DNA of 64,000 nucleotides from NCBI GenBank assembly GCA_050247075.1, contig JBFWUW010000012.1, positions 60,181 through 124,180 of the forward strand, given 5' to 3'. Each line of letters begins with the position of its first letter. The stretch's first letter is position 1. A program made the translations under genes and the position numbers. The DNA comes from JBFWUW01 sp050247075. GTDB lineage: Bacteria > Planctomycetota > Planctomycetia > Pirellulales > JBFWUW01. Shown here piece after piece: positions 34,185 to 42,892 of the stretch. The notes beneath the pieces were generated by a model. It had not been told where the DNA came from. It did not search any database and worked only from the letters and a program-made list of their open reading frames with translations.

Positions 34185-34216
34185 GCTGATGGCTTCTCCG
34201 CTGACTGCTTTTTCGC
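34185..34216 (+). repeat. Left inverted repeat flanking the basic-protein gene
   Basis: GCTGATGGCTTCTCC then GCTGACT and GCTTTTTCGC. Its reverse complement matches 34969-34993 (GCGAAAAAGC and GGAGAAGCCATCAGC) except for one 7-base unit. It ends 37 bases before the ATG of the enclosed gene. Confidence 0.75.
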
Positions 34217-34253
34217 ATTCCACAAGAATTCTTGCCAAATCAAGGAGCAATAG

Positions 34254-34964
34254 ATGTTCGGAAACATGTTACTCAATCAGTTTCATGCCATGGGGGCCGA
34301 TGTGCGATTGGCCGTGGTTGGTGACCGGTTCCAAATTGGTATAAACCAGGGACGTTTTGGCGAGACGTTTCAAGTGCGATTGCCAAACGATGGTTCGGTA
34401 ACGGCCAAGGTCCTGGACGCGGATCGGCGCGGGCGGCACTTGCTGCTGGACGTTTCGCATCGCAACTTTGGCGCGAACCAGAAGTACCTGTGCGGACATG
34501 ACGAGTTTCATTGGTTCGTGGCGGCCTTGCCCGAAACGCCGGACGTGGGGACGGTTTCGGAGGCGATGGAAGCGCTGAAGCCACGCGCGGTTCGGCGCGC
34601 CCAAGAACGCCACGGCCTGAAACGCAAGCAGCGCCGCAAGCGGCGAACGCGGGCCTATGTACGGCAGGGAGAGTGGTTCTTCTTGCCAAGCCCGGAGTTC
34701 GATCCGGTTAACCTCGTGGTGGCGCAGCGGGGCAAGCTAGTCCGGGGCGCGGGAAAGCCGCACCACGTTCAGCAATTATGCCGAGGCCGCGACGGACGAA
34801 CCTATGTTCGCGGTAAGGTGTCGCATCCCGACCATGCCACGATTCGGCTAGAGATTTGGCACCTGGTTTCTCGCAACACGGAAGCAACGCCCAAAGACCT
34901 GGCGGACTCGCGGCGATCGAAGGCGAGGGATCGAGGTTTGTTCGATATGACCTACTTGGATTGA
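34254..34964 (+). CDS. Unknown basic protein downstream of the tRNA cluster
   Basis: 236 residues; AAGGAG lies 6 bases before the ATG. I do not recognise the family. Two folded parts flank a strongly basic linker: an N-terminal beta-rich part (MGADVRLAVVGDRFQIGINQ, RHLLLDVSHRNFG, DEFHWFVAALPE), the linker at about 110-135 (VRRAQERHGLKRKQRRKRRT), and a C-terminal part with HHVQQLCRGRDGRTYVRGKV and HPDHATIRLEIWHLV. His, Cys and Arg density and the linker suggest nucleic-acid binding. It lies between inverted repeats and just after the tRNAs. An RNA-related role is inference only. Confidence 0.7.
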   Translation: MFGNMLLNQFHAMGADVRLAVVGDRFQIGINQGRFGETFQVRLPNDGSVTAKVLDADRRGRHLLLDVSHRNFGANQKYLCGHDEFHWFVAALPETPDVGTVSEAMEALKPRAVRRAQERHGLKRKQRRKRRTRAYVRQGEWFFLPSPEFDPVNLVVAQRGKLVRGAGKPHHVQQLCRGRDGRTYVRGKVSHPDHATIRLEIWHLVSRNTEATPKDLADSRRSKARDRGLFDMTYLD

Positions 34965-35512
34965 AAAAGCGAAAAAGCGGAGAAGCCATCAGCCATCAGC
35001 TTTGCGAGCGCAAGCCCATTGCTGATGGCTGAGGGCCGACCGCTTCCGCAAATCGACAATCCAAAATCTAATCCATTCGTCTCTCTATTTTCATGGCAAC
35101 TTCCACCTTCGTGAGGTTTCGTTGGCCACACCAACCTCAAATCCCCCCAACGGCCGTGTGACGAGCCGGGATCATGCGGGGTGGCGGAAGACGGCTTGCG
35201 CTGACCGGTGCCAAGCCGCCCTATTCCGGCGAGAATGGCCAACAAGCCAAAGCCGGATGCAATGGTCCCTATCGTGATTGCCAACCACTTGCTGCCGTTT
35301 GCCAAAACGCCCCCAAGTAGAATTCCCAGGCCGACCGCGAGTACACCGCAAGTAATCGCCGCGCGATGCCTGGCTGGCTGGCAAAACTCCGCCGCGCAAA
35401 GCCCAGCTAGCGACAGGCCGAGGGAGGCAAACCCCAGGAATAGCAGGAGGAACACCCAGGCAAAACCGTGCCCTCCGTCAATTAGCATGTTGCTGCCATT
35501 GGGGCTGAACAT
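34952..35512 (-). CDS. Small membrane protein, doubtful C-terminus
   Basis: 186 residues. The first 105 are convincing: three hydrophobic segments (FAWVFLLLFLGFASLGLSLAG, AAITCGVLAVGLGILLGGVLA, WLAITIGTIASGFGLLAILAG) with a short charged end. The rest (from PHDPGSSHGRW) runs through heptamer-repeat DNA, has poor composition and finally overlaps the 3' end of the basic-protein gene by 13 bp, so the original stop was probably lost. The gene starts 13 bp after the ispG stop on the same strand and may be cotranscribed with it. Confidence 0.5.
   Translation of the reverse strand: MFSPNGSNMLIDGGHGFAWVFLLLFLGFASLGLSLAGLCAAEFCQPARHRAAITCGVLAVGLGILLGGVLANGSKWLAITIGTIASGFGLLAILAGIGRLGTGQRKPSSATPHDPGSSHGRWGDLRLVWPTKPHEGGSCHENRETNGLDFGLSICGSGRPSAISNGLALAKLMADGFSAFSLFQSK
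34969..35062 (+). repeat. Right inverted repeat and further heptamers
   Basis: 34969-34993 is the inverted partner of 34185-34216. It is followed by CCATCAG-CCATCAG units (to 35000), their complement GCTGATGGCTGA at 35021-35032 (12-bp inverted repeat), and an AAAATCT-class heptamer run at about 35048-35064. Confidence 0.7.
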
Positions 35513-35524
35513 GGTGATTGTTCG

Positions 35525-36676
35525 TCACGCTTCCGCCGCCGCCGTGCGGGCGGCGATGAGTTCGTCCAGCTCGCGCTTCAGGCGCGGCAGAATTTGATCG
35601 TAGGGAAAAGAGCCTAATTCCACCCCGCCGCGTTTGAGATTGACGAAGTTGGGCGCGCACCACAGGCCCAGGTCGGCGTCGTCGGTTTCGCCAGGTCCGT
35701 TCACCCGGCAGCCCATCACGGCGATAGTCAGTGCATGCTCTTGGGCGTAGGCGGTGATCTCCTTGACCTGTTGGGCCAGCTCAATGAAAGCTTCGTTCTC
35801 CACCCGCGAGCAACTGGGGCAACTGATGATGTTCAGCGATTTAAGACCGAAATCGACGACGCTGCGGACGCGGCCAGCGGCGATGTCGGCCAGAATCTGC
35901 CGTCCGGCGGCGATCTCCTCGCCCTTGCGGGCGTTGGGAACGGTCAGCGAGACGCGCAGTGTGTCGCCAATGCCGTGGCCCACCAACTGCTCAAAAGCGA
36001 TGCGGGTCTTGATGATGCCGTCCGGGGGCAGGCCGGCCTCGGTCACGCCCAGATGCAGCGGTACGTCGGGCCGCTGGGCGGCAAAGCGGCGGTTAACGTC
36101 GATCACCTTGGCCGGGTCGGAATCCTTGAGCGATACGCAATACCGCGTGAAGCCCAACGAGTCGAGCAGTTCGCAATGCTCCAGCGCGCTAGCCAGCATG
36201 GGCGAGATTGAGTCGTGCTTGTCAAACTTGTCCGCCATCGCCGGATCGACAGAACCGCAGTTGACCCCTACCCGCATCGCCAGGTCGTGCTGGCTGGCGA
36301 TGTCGGCCAGAAAGCGGACCTTGTCTTGCCACGGCTTGGCCCGTTCGTGATGGTAGAGGTGCCCTGGGTTGTAGCGGATCTTGTCGACGTGTGGGGCCAG
36401 CGATTCCGCCAGCCGGTAGTTTTCTTGAAGATCGACGACCAGATTGGCTCTCGTCCGCTGGCGAATCTCGGCCAGGGCCTCGACATCGCGGGGGCTATCG
36501 ACGGCGATGCGGACGACATCGGCCCCGGCTGCCAGCAGATCGTTGGCTTGGGCGGCGGTGGCGGCCACGTCTTGCGTGTGCGTGGCGCACATGCTTTGCA
36601 CGGCAATGGGGTTTCCGCCGCCAATGGTGACCGTGCCGATCCGCACCGTCCGCGTGGGATTGCGTTCGATTTGCAA
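35525..36676 (-). CDS. ispG: 4-hydroxy-3-methylbut-2-enyl diphosphate synthase
   Basis: 383 residues, the short bacterial form. IspG (GcpE) converts ME-cPP to HMBPP in the MEP isoprenoid pathway using a 4Fe-4S cluster. The TIM-barrel start is intact (IGTVTIGGGNPIAVQSMCATHTQD, AGADVVRIAVDSPRDVEAL, DKIRYNPGH), and the cluster ligands are C286 and C289 (ISCPSCSRVENE) and C323 (GCRVNGPGE), with the conserved Glu. Another gene of the pathway, ispF, lies at 49301-49768. It is divergent from the PhyH-type gene. Confidence 0.97.
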   Translation of the reverse strand: MQIERNPTRTVRIGTVTIGGGNPIAVQSMCATHTQDVAATAAQANDLLAAGADVVRIAVDSPRDVEALAEIRQRTRANLVVDLQENYRLAESLAPHVDKIRYNPGHLYHHERAKPWQDKVRFLADIASQHDLAMRVGVNCGSVDPAMADKFDKHDSISPMLASALEHCELLDSLGFTRYCVSLKDSDPAKVIDVNRRFAAQRPDVPLHLGVTEAGLPPDGIIKTRIAFEQLVGHGIGDTLRVSLTVPNARKGEEIAAGRQILADIAAGRVRSVVDFGLKSLNIISCPSCSRVENEAFIELAQQVKEITAYAQEHALTIAVMGCRVNGPGETDDADLGLWCAPNFVNLKRGGVELGSFPYDQILPRLKRELDELIAARTAAAEA

Positions 36677-37004
36677 GCGTGTCGCTCCCTCTGCAAGTAG
36701 TCTCTCGGCGAATTACGCCCGCCCAAAATGCGGCGTCGCCACGATGTTTGTAACCGCAACCGTTCGACAACCGCAACCAAGGCGGCCAAACCCGGCGGTT
36801 TCCACTTCGATTGAACCACGATCGCACGGTTCTCGCAACGGGTGTTGGCTGGCACCCGTTGCTTGGGGCTGTCCGCCGGGTCAAAATGGGGACGCGGCGA
36901 GGCTGATACGTTCCTACTGCCGGAAGGAACCTGCATTGTTTGCGGCGTTCCACGCGAATCAAGTTATCGCCCGGCAGACAGCACCTACTCTTACCAGCTT
37001 GCCC
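36677..37004. other. Divergent intergenic region between ispG and the PhyH-type gene
   Basis: 328 bp with no gene. Imperfect repeats of AACCGCAACC occur near 36755-36780. No clear promoter boxes can be named. Confidence 0.4.
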
Positions 37005-37904
37005 ATGAACCCAGACTGCCTGCTTAACCGCCTGACCGATGAGGAACGCAAGTTTTTTAACACGCGGGGATATCTTGTCGTACCCGATGCGCTCGACCCG
37101 CCTACGGTGCAGCGCCTGTTGGGGGTGATTGACAAAGTTGATGCCCGCGAGCGATCGGCCGAGCAGCAGGGCAAGCTGATGTCGGTGGCCAACATCATCC
37201 ATGAGGACGATTCGCTGGTGGAACTGCTGGACTGCCCGACGGTGTTTCCCAAGGTGTGGGGCATTTTGGGCTGGAACATCTATCTGTACCACTCGCATTT
37301 GGACGTTACCCCGCCCGCCGATGAGAACGCCCTGCGATGGCGAGTTGCCTGGCATCAAGACAGCATGCGGGTAAATGACGAGATTGAGTCGCAGCCGCGG
37401 CCGCGGCTATCGTTAAAGGTCGGCTTCTACCTGACCGATGTCAGCCAGCCCGGCCGCGGCAACACCTTGATCGCCCCAGGTTCACATCTGCAAAATGAGA
37501 TTGACTGCCCCAATGACGGGCAAAGCAACCCGGCGGGGGCAGAGCCGCTGTGCGTGCGGCCGGGGACGGCGGTGATTGTCGACCGGCGGATCTGGCATTC
37601 ACGCAGCGCCAACGTCAGCGGCCTGACGCGCAAGGTACTGTGGTACGGATACAGCTACCGCTGGCTGCGGCCCAAGGACAAGATGACGGTGTCGCACCTC
37701 TACCCGCGGCTAGACCCTATTCGCCGGCAGATTCTGGGTGATGGGCTGAGCAACAACGGCGTGTACGACCCCGCCGACGGCGACGTGCCGCTACGGGGCT
37801 GGCTGCGGCAACATTGTCCGGAGGATGCCGAGCGGTCGCTGCACGCCCGCTCGCAAGGCCGGCCGCCGGCAATGGTGCGCGGCAAGAATATGGGGCGGGA
37901 ATGA
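37005..37904 (+). CDS. Phytanoyl-CoA dioxygenase (PhyH) family protein
   Basis: 299 residues from the ATG at 37005, chosen because it gives the usual family length; the frame is open far upstream without homologous content. Fe(II) ligands of the double-stranded beta-helix are H117 and D119 (VAWHQDSM) and H198 (IWHSRSAN); R209 is placed to bind 2-oxoglutarate. Other family blocks are RGYLVVPDALDPPTVQRLL and GRGNTLIAPGSHLQNE. It hydroxylates an unknown small substrate using O2 and 2-oxoglutarate. Convergent with tatD, 43 bp apart. Confidence 0.9.
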   Translation: MNPDCLLNRLTDEERKFFNTRGYLVVPDALDPPTVQRLLGVIDKVDARERSAEQQGKLMSVANIIHEDDSLVELLDCPTVFPKVWGILGWNIYLYHSHLDVTPPADENALRWRVAWHQDSMRVNDEIESQPRPRLSLKVGFYLTDVSQPGRGNTLIAPGSHLQNEIDCPNDGQSNPAGAEPLCVRPGTAVIVDRRIWHSRSANVSGLTRKVLWYGYSYRWLRPKDKMTVSHLYPRLDPIRRQILGDGLSNNGVYDPADGDVPLRGWLRQHCPEDAERSLHARSQGRPPAMVRGKNMGRE

Positions 37905-37947
37905 CGCGTGCAGCATTGGCGGGCGATGGGATACCATCCCTTGGCCA

Positions 37948-38739
37948 TCACGACGGTATCCCAAACAACCGCAGGGCGTTGGCCGTGGTTTGCGCGGCGA
38001 AGTCGGCCAGGGGAAGTCCGCGAACGCCGGCCAGGCAAGCGGCCGTGTGTTGCAAATGGGCTGGCTCGTTGCGCTGCCCGCGCAGCGGATGAGGAGCCAG
38101 GTAGGGGCAGTCGGTCTCGATCAGAATGCGGTCCGTGGGAACCGTGGCCGCTACCGCCCGTAAATCGTCGGACTTTTTGAATGTCACCATGCCGGCAAAG
38201 CTAATGTACAGCCCTAGCGCCAGGCAGTCGGCGGCCATTTGGGCGTCGCCGGTGAAGGAGTGCATCACTCCGCGCAACGGCCCAAACCGCAGGGTGGCAT
38301 CGCGCAAGGCGGCCAGCATTTCCACCTGGCAATCGCGGGTGTGGATAATGACCGGCAGCCCAGTCTGCTGGGAAAGCCGCAAGTGCCGCTGGAAGTAATC
38401 GAGTTGCACTTCCCACGGCGTGTCGTCCCAATGCTTGTCGAGACCGGTCTCACCCAGCGCCACCACGCCGGGCTGGCGGGCCAATTCCTCGATGCGGCTC
38501 CACTCGCCATCCGTCAATGCGGCCAGGTAATTGGGATGAATGCCGACCGAAGGGTAAACACCGGCAAACTCCGCCGCCAACCGCAGTCCCGTTTGGCTAG
38601 AGTGAGCCGTGGTGGCCACGGCCACCATGCGGGTAACGCCAGCCGCCGCGGCACGCGATACGACCTCGGCGCGGTCCGTGTCGAAGCGGACTTCGTCCAG
38701 ATGCGCGTGCGTGTCGAAGAGATCCGGCGAACCAGCCAT
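37948..38739 (-). CDS. tatD: TatD family metal-dependent deoxyribonuclease
   Basis: 263 residues starting at MAGSPDLFDTHAHLDE. The metal-site motifs of the amidohydrolase-fold TatD family are all present: DTHAHLD (10-16), GETGLDKHWD, IIHTRDC, GVMHSFTGD and ETDCPYLAPHPLRGQRNEP. Enzymes of this family act as 3'-5' DNA exonucleases or in D-aminoacyl or DNA repair contexts. The start at 38739 leaves 10 bp after the previous gene; a longer start at 38769 would overlap it. It ends the long transcript that begins with nuoH. Confidence 0.93.
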   Translation of the reverse strand: MAGSPDLFDTHAHLDEVRFDTDRAEVVSRAAAAGVTRMVAVATTAHSSQTGLRLAAEFAGVYPSVGIHPNYLAALTDGEWSRIEELARQPGVVALGETGLDKHWDDTPWEVQLDYFQRHLRLSQQTGLPVIIHTRDCQVEMLAALRDATLRFGPLRGVMHSFTGDAQMAADCLALGLYISFAGMVTFKKSDDLRAVAATVPTDRILIETDCPYLAPHPLRGQRNEPAHLQHTAACLAGVRGLPLADFAAQTTANALRLFGIPS

Positions 38740-38749
38740 GGGGCCAACC

Positions 38750-39178
38750 CTACGCCGGTTGCCGGGCAAGTTCTTCCAGCGCCTCTAGATGGGCGCGGGC
38801 CTGGCCCAGCGCTTCTTCCGCCAGTTCGCGGGCCGCCCTGTCGCGGATCAATTCGCTGGCACAGCGGGCAATGGCCGCCACGTCTTGCTGCTGGTAATGA
38901 ATCAACTCCCGGACCAGAAAATCGAGCGACAGGAACTGGGTATCGGTGAAGTCCATGGGGAACTCACCCGAGTCTGGCGCGCCACGGCGGTCCAGTACTG
39001 CCTCGGCAACGCGGCCCGCCATGGCCTGCTGGTCGGCGATGATCTGCTGGAGCACCTCTGGTCCCCGCTGGTCGCCAGGGCGATGCCAGGGAAATCCATC
39101 AGCCAAATACTGCGGCAAGGAACGGCACAGCCGGGCCAGCAGACGATTGAGGACGGCGATGGAGTGGGCGGCATTCAT
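38750..39178 (-). CDS. Conserved helical protein of unknown function
   Basis: 142 residues, almost all predicted helix: VLNRLLARLCRSLPQYLADG, VLQQIIADQQAMAGRVAEAVLDRRG, FLVRELIHYQQQDVAAIARCASELI and LAEEALGQARAHLEALEELARQPA. The spacing of the helices resembles a four-helix bundle, but no di-iron ligand set (ExxH pair) is complete. It lies 25 bp after nuoN and 10 bp before tatD, so it belongs to the same transcript. I do not recognise it. Several initiator MNAAH codons fit only one start. Confidence 0.7.
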   Translation of the reverse strand: MNAAHSIAVLNRLLARLCRSLPQYLADGFPWHRPGDQRGPEVLQQIIADQQAMAGRVAEAVLDRRGAPDSGEFPMDFTDTQFLSLDFLVRELIHYQQQDVAAIARCASELIRDRAARELAEEALGQARAHLEALEELARQPA

Positions 39179-39203
39179 GCAACAACGACTCTTTCCGGCG
39201 GAC

Positions 39204-40922
39204 TTACGAGAACAATTGGCTGGTAGCGGCGCGGGCCAGTTGGTTCAGCCCGTCCCACCAGATGCCCAATAGCAGCACGGGCAACACCACCACCGCCAGA
39301 TAGGCCCCGCGCGGCGACACCATCGGAAACTCCACGGGCAGGCGGTCGGCCGGTTCGGGGTCGATAATCATCACCTTGACCACGCGCAGGTAATAGAACA
39401 GGCTGATGGCCGTGTTCAGCCCGCCAATCACCAGCAGGCCAATCATTTCAGTCCAGGCTTCGGGGTCCGCCTGGGCCGCGTCAATCAGCGATGAAAAAAT
39501 CACCACCTTTGCGGGAAAGCCCGCCAGCGGTGGCAGCCCCAACAAGCTCAGCAGTAGCATGGCAAAGCAAATCACCAGGGCCGGCATGCGGCGGATCAGC
39601 CCGGCGTAGTCGGCGATTTCCTCGGAATGCAATACGTTGCGCAAAAAGGCCACGATGGCGAACGCCCCCAGGTTCATAAACAGATAGATGCCGATGTAGA
39701 AACAGACCGCAGCCGCGGCGTTTTCCGCCAATGCCGAGTTTTGCCCCATCAGCACTACGACCGCGGTCACCGGCATCAGCAGATAGCCGGCGTGGGCGAT
39801 TGTGGAATAAGCCAGCAGACGTTTGATGTTGGTCTGCCCGTAAGCGGCCAAATTGCCGAAGGTGCATGTCACGGCCGAAAGCAGGCAGAGCAGCCCCAGC
39901 ATGTACTTGCGAACGGGATTGAGATCCTTGGTTGCCTGGGTAATGCCCGATGCGACGGGCGGCTGCTGGGCGACGTCACTGGCGGGCCGTTCGACGGCGG
40001 CTGGCGCGGCAGCCAACTCAGTAGGGGCGGCACCGACATGCCCCAAGCCCACGACCAACCTTACCAACATGGCCAAGGCCCCGGCCTTGGAGGCGACCGA
40101 CAAGAAAGCGTTGACCTCGGCCGTGGCCCCCTCGAACACATCGGGACACCAAAAGTGAAATGGCACCACCGACAGTTTGAACGCCAGTCCGACCATGACC
40201 ATCAGTCCGCCCAGCGTGAGCGCCGTGGAAAAATCACCCAAGCCCTGCTCGGAAGCCAGCATGGCCGAAAGCTGTTTGGCCATCGTCGGCAAATGGGCCG
40301 AGCCCAACACGCCCGCCAACAGGCTGATGCCGTACAACATGATTCCAGCGGCTCCGGCACCGTAGACGGCGTACTTAAGCGCGGCCTCGCTGCTCTTGCG
40401 GCGGCCCCTAATCAGGCCCGCCAAGGCATACGACGGCACGCTGGCCATCTCCACGCCCAGGAAGACCATCAACATGTGGTTGGCCGAAGCCATGATGCAC
40501 ATGCCCAAGGTGGCCCCCAAGAACAGGGCGTAAAAATCGGTGCCATCATCGCGGTTGGGGACGCCGGTCAGCCTGGTCAAAATGATAAACAGCACGGCGA
40601 AGAACAACAGAAACACGCGGAAGTAGACGGTGAAGTTGTCGTACACCAGCAAGCCGGTGAAAATCTCGCGATGGGCCTGGTCAACCGGGGCCATCCATTG
40701 TGAACCGCCATCCATTCCGGCCATGTGCCCGGTGGCAAAGTAAAGCGAGACCGCGGCACCCGCCAATGCCAGCCAACTTGCCGGTATGCGGCGGCAACTA
40801 TCGCACAGCCGCACTACCAGCAGCAGCACGATCGTGACGCAGACTGTTAGCTCGGGCAGAAACGAGCGCAGCGACAAAAACGTGTCGGTGGAGAACGAAT
40901 TGAATAGTTCCTGGAAACTCAC
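39204..40922 (-). CDS. nuoN: NADH-quinone oxidoreductase subunit N
   Basis: 572 residues with about 14 membrane helices, an antiporter-like proton-pumping subunit of complex I. Conserved parts are LMVFLGVEMASVPSYALAGLIR (with the key Glu), RRKSSEAALKYAVYGAGAAGIMLYG (with the key Lys), KLSVVPFHFWCPDVFEGA and LLAYSTIAHAGYLLM. An extra loop of about 40 residues, VGAAPTELAAAPAAVERPASD and on, is inserted before the helix starting RKYMLGLLCLLSAVT; this is longer than in E. coli NuoN. Last of six nuo genes in this operon. Confidence 0.95.
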   Translation of the reverse strand: MSFQELFNSFSTDTFLSLRSFLPELTVCVTIVLLLVVRLCDSCRRIPASWLALAGAAVSLYFATGHMAGMDGGSQWMAPVDQAHREIFTGLLVYDNFTVYFRVFLLFFAVLFIILTRLTGVPNRDDGTDFYALFLGATLGMCIMASANHMLMVFLGVEMASVPSYALAGLIRGRRKSSEAALKYAVYGAGAAGIMLYGISLLAGVLGSAHLPTMAKQLSAMLASEQGLGDFSTALTLGGLMVMVGLAFKLSVVPFHFWCPDVFEGATAEVNAFLSVASKAGALAMLVRLVVGLGHVGAAPTELAAAPAAVERPASDVAQQPPVASGITQATKDLNPVRKYMLGLLCLLSAVTCTFGNLAAYGQTNIKRLLAYSTIAHAGYLLMPVTAVVVLMGQNSALAENAAAAVCFYIGIYLFMNLGAFAIVAFLRNVLHSEEIADYAGLIRRMPALVICFAMLLLSLLGLPPLAGFPAKVVIFSSLIDAAQADPEAWTEMIGLLVIGGLNTAISLFYYLRVVKVMIIDPEPADRLPVEFPMVSPRGAYLAVVVLPVLLLGIWWDGLNQLARAATSQLFS

Positions 40923-40987
40923 GGCACTTCTCGAAGGATCAAGCGAGGCGGCCCAACGGGGCGAATCGCGGTGAAAGCAAAAAAAGG

Positions 40988-42832
40988 CTACTCCAAGTCG
41001 GCACGAACGGGCAATTGGTTATCGTCCGCTTCGGCGGGCGCGGCCTCGGCCGGAGCTGGCTTGTTCGCGGCCGGTTTGTCGGCATCCGCTGGCGCTGCCT
41101 GCAGCATCACGGCGGGCTTTTCCACGGCGGCATCGGCCGGCATTTCGCGAATATCGGCGGTTGCCAATGGGGATGCCTCTTTGACATCCCTGGTCCAATT
41201 AGCCAATTCTTGCACGCTGGCATCGATGCTGGGCGTCATGTAGTTCAGAACGCATTGTGGATAGACGCCAAACAAGATGGCCAAAGCCACCAGCGGCGCG
41301 GCAATCCCCAACTCGCGGGCGGTCATGGGGGTGAGCGCCTCGGGATGCGGGCCTTTGTACTCTGGACCCAAGTAGACCCTTTGCAAGGTCCACAGGATGT
41401 AACCGGCCGTCAGCACCACCACCGAAGCCGACAACACCGCCAGGCACTTGCTGAAGTTCCAGACCGACAGTGTGACGAAGACTTCACCGATGAATCCGCA
41501 CAGGCCAGGTAGTCCTAAGGCGGCGAAGAAGATCACCATTGAAATACCGCCGTATACCGGCATACGGGCGAACAGCCCGCCGAATTGGTCGAGGTTGCGA
41601 TGGTGGACACGGTCGTAGACCACGCCGACCAAAAAGAACATGCCGGCCGAGCTGATGCCGTGCCCGATCATCTGGAACATGGCACCGTTAACACCCTGCT
41701 GCCAATAGTCCGCGACGTAATTCTGGCCCTTGACTGCGCTCCACACGCCCAAGCCCAGCACCACGTAACCCATGTGGCTGACCGAGCTATAGGCGACCAA
41801 CCGCTTGAAGTCTTTCTGCGCAAGCGCTGCAAAGGCCCCGTAAACCATGCTCACCACGCCCAGCGTACAGACGAAGTAGCGCAAGTCGTAGCCGCCATGC
41901 GGACAGATGGGATAGCAGATTCGCAAGATGCCGTAGCCACCCATTTTGAGCAGTACTCCGGCCAGAATCATGGAAATGGGCGTGGGTGCCTCAACGTGGG
42001 CATCTGGCAGCCAGGTATGCACCGGCACCGAGGGGACCTTGACGGCAAAGCCGATGAACAACAACAAAAACGCCCACCACTGCAACCCTTCGGTAAACAG
42101 TTTGGTCGTTTGGCCCATGTATTTCAGGGCCAGCAGGTTGAAGGAGTGGGCCGTACCTGGCGCGGCTTCGGCTGGCACGGTGGCATGGGCCGCGGCCAGT
42201 TGGTCGGGCGACAGTTTGGTGAGATCGCTGGTGAAGTACAGCATGAGGATGGCGATCAACATCAACACGCTACCCAGCAGCGTGTACAGGAAAAACTTGA
42301 TGGCGGCGTACTCGCGCCGCGGGCCGCCCCAAATGCCGATCAAGAAATACATCGGCAGCAGCATGACTTCCCAAAAGACGTAGAACAGGAAGAAGTCGAG
42401 GGACATAAAGACCCCCAACATGCCCGTCTCCAGCAGCAGAAAGAGAATACAGTAGGCTTTGACATGTTTGACGATCGGCCAACTAGCCCACATCGACAAC
42501 ATGCTTAGGAATGAGGTCAGCAGGACCAGCGGCAAGCTGATGCCGTCTATGCCCAGGAAGTATTCAATATTGAAAGAGGGGATCCAGGCAAATTTGCAGA
42601 CGTTCTGCATTTGCGGATGCGTCAGGTCAAAGCGGCCGCCGCCGATGCCGTCGGTCCCGGGAATGGCCATCCAGGCGGTGATGACAAACACGGCCAAGGT
42701 GACCGCCAGCGAGAATTGCTTGATGGCCCCCTCGGCCGACTTGGGAAAGAACGCCAGGACCAGCGCGCCCAAGGTCGGCAAGAAAATAATCAGGCTTAGC
42801 AGAATAGCGTTAGACGTATTCGTGTCGGGCAT
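40988..42832 (-). CDS. nuoM: NADH-quinone oxidoreductase subunit M
   Basis: 614 residues, about 14 helices. The conserved blocks of this proton-pumping subunit are present: LFLLLETGMLGVFMSLDFFLFYVFWEVMLLPMYFLIG contains the helix 5 Glu, and KVPSVPVHTWLPDAHVEAPTPISMILAGVLLKMGGYG contains the Lys/His region; also RLVAYSSVSHMGYVVLG. The last 70 residues are a soluble Ala/Pro/Glu-rich extension (ADADKPAANKPAPAEAAPAEA) not found in ordinary NuoM. Stop of nuoL to start here is 60 bp. Confidence 0.95.
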   Translation of the reverse strand: MPDTNTSNAILLSLIIFLPTLGALVLAFFPKSAEGAIKQFSLAVTLAVFVITAWMAIPGTDGIGGGRFDLTHPQMQNVCKFAWIPSFNIEYFLGIDGISLPLVLLTSFLSMLSMWASWPIVKHVKAYCILFLLLETGMLGVFMSLDFFLFYVFWEVMLLPMYFLIGIWGGPRREYAAIKFFLYTLLGSVLMLIAILMLYFTSDLTKLSPDQLAAAHATVPAEAAPGTAHSFNLLALKYMGQTTKLFTEGLQWWAFLLLFIGFAVKVPSVPVHTWLPDAHVEAPTPISMILAGVLLKMGGYGILRICYPICPHGGYDLRYFVCTLGVVSMVYGAFAALAQKDFKRLVAYSSVSHMGYVVLGLGVWSAVKGQNYVADYWQQGVNGAMFQMIGHGISSAGMFFLVGVVYDRVHHRNLDQFGGLFARMPVYGGISMVIFFAALGLPGLCGFIGEVFVTLSVWNFSKCLAVLSASVVVLTAGYILWTLQRVYLGPEYKGPHPEALTPMTARELGIAAPLVALAILFGVYPQCVLNYMTPSIDASVQELANWTRDVKEASPLATADIREMPADAAVEKPAVMLQAAPADADKPAANKPAPAEAAPAEADDNQLPVRADLE

Positions 42833-42892
42833 GGCGAATCAGTTCTTCACGATTTCTCTGGGAAACGCGGCGGTAACGGCACACAGGCCGTC

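Noticed and set aside
36444..37004. Extension of the PhyH frame upstream by about 190 codons
   Set aside because: The extra part overlaps ispG on the other strand and lacks family content; the start at 37005 gives the normal length.
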